Positions 61,007 to 64,000 of a stretch of DNA of 64,000 nucleotides are shown piece after piece. The notes under the pieces are model-generated. The model was given only the letters and a program-made list of their open reading frames with translations, had not been told where the DNA came from and ran no database searches. A program made the translations under genes and the position numbers. The stretch lies in the NCBI GenBank assembly GCA_016931855.1, contig JAFGDZ010000068.1, forward strand, positions 1 through 64,000, read 5' to 3'. This DNA is from Bacteroidales bacterium (GTDB taxonomy: Bacteria > Bacteroidota > Bacteroidia > Bacteroidales > Tenuifilaceae). Each line of letters starts with the position of its first letter. Positions within the stretch are counted from its first letter, which is position 1.

Positions 61007-63384
61007 TAATTGGCATGTTAATGCTAGCTGCATTGGCAGCTAACTCAATGAGCTTAGCCCAGAGTAGCATACAGCTAAATGGTGTGGTTACCAATTCTAA
61101 TGGCAAACCAATTGGTGGCGCACACATATTCCTGCTAGAAACAAAGCAAAGGGCCATAACCAATAGTAAAGGAATATTCTCTATTGACATTAAGCAAAAG
61201 GGCACGTACCAGGTAAACATTAGCTATGTAGGTTACAAATGCATACATGGATGCGCTGTTACCGCCAGTAGCACAAGCCAAACCCATAGCTTTGTAATGG
61301 AGCCCGAGAGCTACGACTTATCGGAAGTAACGGTTGTTGGGCATCGGGCTGGAGAAAGAAGAAAGGAGGTCTCGGCCCCTGTTGAGTACGCAGACAGAGC
61401 CCTAATTAGCAAAAACCTGGGTAGCAGCTTAATGAAAAGTCTGGAAACGCTTCCCGGAATTTCGTCAATGGAAATTGGGCAAGGATTCTCTAAACCTGTA
61501 ATAAGAGGCTTAGGGTTTAATCGGGTTGCGGTGTCGGAGAACGGAGTAAAGATGGAGGGACAACAATGGGGTGCCGACCACGGGCTGGAGATTGATCAGC
61601 TTGGAGTGGAAAACGTTGAGGTGATAAAAGGCCCCGCATCGTTAGAGCATGGCTCCGATGCGGTAAGTGGCGCAATCATTGTAAAACCCATAGCCATTGC
61701 CCCTACAAACACGGTAGAAACATCGGTAACGGCAATAGCCAAATCAGCCAATGAGCTCTTTGGCCTATCGGCAATGGCAAAGGCGCGTACAACAAGCCTG
61801 TTTGCCTACACACGGTTTACCCAAACGCAATTTGGCGATTATAGGGTTCCTGCGGATAGCTTCTTTTTTAACCGCTACAGACTACCTATATATAATGGTA
61901 GATTAAAGAACACTGCTGGAACCGAGAAGAACTTTTACCTAACCACCGGCATAATAAAGGAGTGGGGAAAGATATCAGTATCGGCAAGCAGCGTTAGCTC
62001 TAAAGTTGGCTTTTTTGCCGGTTCTCACGGAATCCCATCGGCAAACAAGCTACTCCCCGATGGCAACACCAGAAATATTGGGCTACCGTACCAAGAGGTA
62101 AACCACTTAAAGCTATCGGTTAACGGTAACTTTTTTAGCCAAATAGGGAAAGTTGCTGTTGATATTGGTTACCAAAACAACCATCGCCAGGAGCACTCGC
62201 TGTTTCACACTCATTACCCAACCCAAGAGCCTCCCAAAACAAGCCCAAACCTAGAGCTACTCTTCAGGCTGCAAACCCTATCGGCTAACATTGCTGTAAC
62301 CCGTAAAATTAGTAGCGCAAGGGTAAGCTATGGGCTAAGCGGGTTATCGCAAACAAATGGCATAGGAGGCTACACGTTTTTGCTCCCCAAGTACGAAAAA
62401 ACAGGACTAGGCGCTTTTGCTGTAGCCACAAAAAGCATCAACAGTAAGGTTAGCCTAAACGCAGGAATTAGGTACGATATTGGCTCAATATCAATAAAAG
62501 AGTACGTATCGCCATACAATGGAACCACACGCGCCCCCAAGTTTACGGGCATGTACCACGACATAAGTTGGGGTGCTGGAATAACCTATGCTCCCACATC
62601 AACTTTTAGCCTAAAAGGGAATATCGGGAAAAGTTTCAGAATGCCTAGTGCCAATGAGCTTAGCGCAAACGGCATTCACCACGGCTCATTTAGGTTCGAG
62701 GTTGGAAGCACAAGCATTACCTCGGAGTATGCTTACCAGGCCGATATTGGGATACAATTCACATCAACCCTATTTGAAATTGGAGCTAGCCCATTTGTAA
62801 GCTACTTCCCCAACTTCATATTCCTAAACCCAACGGGAGGCTACACCCATCCGGATGGATCTGAAATTACCGAGGCCGATGCAGGACAGGTTTACCAATA
62901 CACACAAAGTAAAGCGCTAAGGTACGGCGGAGAGGTAACCGCCAAAGTACAGATGGGCAAGAACCTACACCTGAAAGCAAACGGGGAGATGGTTTTTGCT
63001 ACCGATTTTACCTATCCCCTACCCTTTACACCACCAATCCAATCGCATGTTGAGCTGGAATTCTCAATACCCTACTACTGGAAAAAGCTGCATAGAATTA
63101 CAGTAAGCATTCAGAGCGATATTGTGGCACCACAAAACCGCAATAGCAGAAATGAGCTGGGTACATCGGGCTACGCTTTACTAGATATCCACACAAGCAC
63201 TATCATTATAACAAGACTTGCCCCCATTAGCGTATCCCTACAGATCCAGAACCTGCTAAACAAAAAGTACTGGAACCACATGAATTTTTATCGTAGCATT
63301 GAAATCCCCGAAGTTGGACGAAACATAGTTGTATCGGCATCGATACCCATCTCTAAAAAGTTTGAAAATGAAGCTAAGGAGTAG
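60994..63384 (+). CDS. TonB-dependent outer membrane receptor (ZnuD-like, probably metal uptake)
   Basis: 796 residues. Signal peptide (~1-23), a carboxypeptidase-regulatory-like domain (~28-110, IQLNGVVTNSNGKPIGGAHI), the plug (~125-235, PVIRGLGFNRVAVSENG, DQLGVENVEVIKGPASLEHGSDAVSGAI), then a ~22-strand barrel ending in a short strand. HHGSFRFEVG, FHTHY and HGIPS are His-containing loops. The plug resembles the ZnuD group of zinc receptors. It is in an operon with a Fur regulator (overlap 13 bases) and a His/Cys-rich mini-protein (overlap 17 bases). Confidence 0.9.
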   Translation: MQRVIIGMLMLAALAANSMSLAQSSIQLNGVVTNSNGKPIGGAHIFLLETKQRAITNSKGIFSIDIKQKGTYQVNISYVGYKCIHGCAVTASSTSQTHSFVMEPESYDLSEVTVVGHRAGERRKEVSAPVEYADRALISKNLGSSLMKSLETLPGISSMEIGQGFSKPVIRGLGFNRVAVSENGVKMEGQQWGADHGLEIDQLGVENVEVIKGPASLEHGSDAVSGAIIVKPIAIAPTNTVETSVTAIAKSANELFGLSAMAKARTTSLFAYTRFTQTQFGDYRVPADSFFFNRYRLPIYNGRLKNTAGTEKNFYLTTGIIKEWGKISVSASSVSSKVGFFAGSHGIPSANKLLPDGNTRNIGLPYQEVNHLKLSVNGNFFSQIGKVAVDIGYQNNHRQEHSLFHTHYPTQEPPKTSPNLELLFRLQTLSANIAVTRKISSARVSYGLSGLSQTNGIGGYTFLLPKYEKTGLGAFAVATKSINSKVSLNAGIRYDIGSISIKEYVSPYNGTTRAPKFTGMYHDISWGAGITYAPTSTFSLKGNIGKSFRMPSANELSANGIHHGSFRFEVGSTSITSEYAYQADIGIQFTSTLFEIGASPFVSYFPNFIFLNPTGGYTHPDGSEITEADAGQVYQYTQSKALRYGGEVTAKVQMGKNLHLKANGEMVFATDFTYPLPFTPPIQSHVELEFSIPYYWKKLHRITVSIQSDIVAPQNRNSRNELGTSGYALLDIHTSTIIITRLAPISVSLQIQNLLNKKYWNHMNFYRSIEIPEVGRNIVVSASIPISKKFENEAKE

Positions 63385-63703
63385 AATAAGCACAACCCTA
63401 CAAACGCTTAGCTTTATAGCACTTTTTAGTATGCCTAACATATACACGGGCATACATAAGCTAACGGCACACCATGAGCATTTCCACTGCAACGCAAGAA
63501 ACGAGAAGCATATCCACAAAGAGCATAAGGACTGCCCTATTTGCTCCTACTCGGTTCCTGCAATTGAAGCAACTGTCAACCCGGAAACCATAGCAGCAGC
63601 ACAACCAAAACCTACCATAAACGAGTCTCCCAAAAGTTCTTTTTATAATCGATTCAACTTTCAAAACATCCAGTTAAGAGCCCCACCAACGCGCACATCA
63701 TAA
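63368..63703 (+). CDS. Exported His/Cys-rich mini-protein (DUF2946-like layout)
   Basis: 111 residues. A signal-like N-terminal hydrophobic segment (residues ~10-25), then HKLTAHHEHFHC, EKHIHKEHKDCPIC (seven His and three Cys within ~30 residues) and a disordered tail ending RAPPTRTS. This layout, a His/Cys metal-binding block with a C-terminal R-x-PP, recalls DUF2946 proteins found near metal receptors; that is by pattern only. The start is ATG 63368, since an earlier frame start at 63329 lies inside the receptor gene. It overlaps the receptor by 17 bases and is followed by a lipoprotein gene after 46 bases. Confidence 0.75.
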   Translation: MKLRSRISTTLQTLSFIALFSMPNIYTGIHKLTAHHEHFHCNARNEKHIHKEHKDCPICSYSVPAIEATVNPETIAAAQPKPTINESPKSSFYNRFNFQNIQLRAPPTRTS

Positions 63704-63749
63704 CACAACATTAAACAGAACAAAAAAACTTAGACAAAATACATTTACA

Positions 63750-64000
63750 ATGATAAAGAGATTTGCAATACTAACAGTGGCGCTATTTGCCACAGCCCTA
63801 TTCTCTGCCTGCGAAAAGGATGGAGACACACAAAAGCCAACAATTACCATAATTGAACCAACCAGCGGAACTGCGCTTATTGCTGGAGACGAGATCCATT
63901 TTGAGGCGGATTTTAGCGACAATCAAGAACTAAAATCCTACAAAATAGATATTCATAGCGCAGAAGACGGACACACGCATACAAAGTCTATAGCAGCAGA
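63750..64000 (+). CDS. DUF4625-like lipoprotein (start only, cut by window edge)
   Basis: The first 83 residues are present. Signal peptide with a lipobox ending FSAC (Cys at residue 21), then QKPTITIIEPTSGTALIAGDEIHFEADFSD, a beta-rich Ig-like start as in DUF4625 proteins of Bacteroidota, and an H-x-H element (DGHTHTKS) that could bind metal. It is the fourth gene of the metal operon. The C-terminus is outside the window. Confidence 0.7.
   Translation, partial: MIKRFAILTVALFATALFSACEKDGDTQKPTITIIEPTSGTALIAGDEIHFEADFSDNQELKSYKIDIHSAEDGHTHTKSIAA

Noticed and set aside
1-64000. tRNA, rRNA, tmRNA or riboswitch genes
   Set aside because: I scanned the gaps by eye and found no cloverleaf ends, conserved rRNA words or known riboswitch cores; a covariance-model search would be needed to be sure.

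Overview
The window looks like a chromosomal piece of a Bacteroidota genome, probably Bacteroidales-like. The evidence is a PorP/SprF protein next to a giant protein with a type IX secretion system (T9SS) type B C-terminal domain, a second giant protein with a type A sorting domain, a SusC-style TonB receptor with a carboxypeptidase-regulatory N-terminus, a fused alpha/beta E1 2-oxoacid dehydrogenase, and promoters that fit the Bacteroidota pattern (TTTG, about 19-20 bases, TAnnTTTG). Shine-Dalgarno sequences are not evident. I see no rRNA, tRNA, CRISPR array, prophage or complete insertion sequence. The species cannot be named from this sequence.

Layout. 0.3-3 kb: a radical SAM/B12 protein and a secreted TonB-C-terminal domain, followed by a cluster of palindromic intergenic repeats. 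3-8.2 kb: an NhaC-type Na+/H+ antiporter, two tiny single-helix Cys-rich proteins (the second looks like NqrM), an AT-rich DCL-family gene set between degenerate repeats, and the flavin transferase ApbE. This may be a sodium-energetics neighbourhood. 8.2-25.5 kb: the T9SS cargo region, with PorP/SprF and a 2,862-residue PKD-repeat surface protein on the minus strand and a 2,472-residue type A cargo on the plus strand, divergent from a 209-bp gap. 25.7-29 kb: one 1,077-residue protein that fuses what are normally the three subunits of an HcnABC/opine-oxidase-type amine dehydrogenase.

29-36 kb: small enzymes (GNAT acetyltransferase, HsdR-N nuclease-like protein, AMP nucleosidase, DNA polymerase III delta, rhomboid protease, Nudix hydrolase, class IV aminotransferase, YqgE). 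36-46.5 kb: fused branched-chain E1, a DUF1858 protein, an Rpn-type nuclease, a Crp/Fnr regulator divergent from OsmC, a nitroreductase, and an Fe-type and an Mn-type superoxide dismutase around a TPR-SpoIIE phosphatase. This is an oxidative-stress-flavoured stretch. 46.7-49.7 kb: two futalosine-pathway menaquinone genes (MqnD, MqnB) and, on the other strand, a PTPS-GTP cyclohydrolase I pair. 49.8-55.7 kb: an outer-membrane beta-barrel, a membrane HExxH protein overlapping a SMI1/YrhA-like protein, FabD, a full methyl-accepting chemotaxis receptor and a second OsmC. 55.9-60.4 kb: glutamate dehydrogenase and a large PEP/pyruvate-binding protein with a receiver-like N-terminus.

60.6-64 kb: a tightly overlapping operon of a Fur-family regulator, a TonB-dependent receptor, a His/Cys-rich exported mini-protein and a DUF4625-type lipoprotein cut by the window edge. 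A perfect inverted repeat (TGCAAC-N3-GTTGCA) overlaps the promoter -7 box. I read it as a self-regulated metal (probably zinc) uptake system, and it is the best candidate in the window for a poorly described system.
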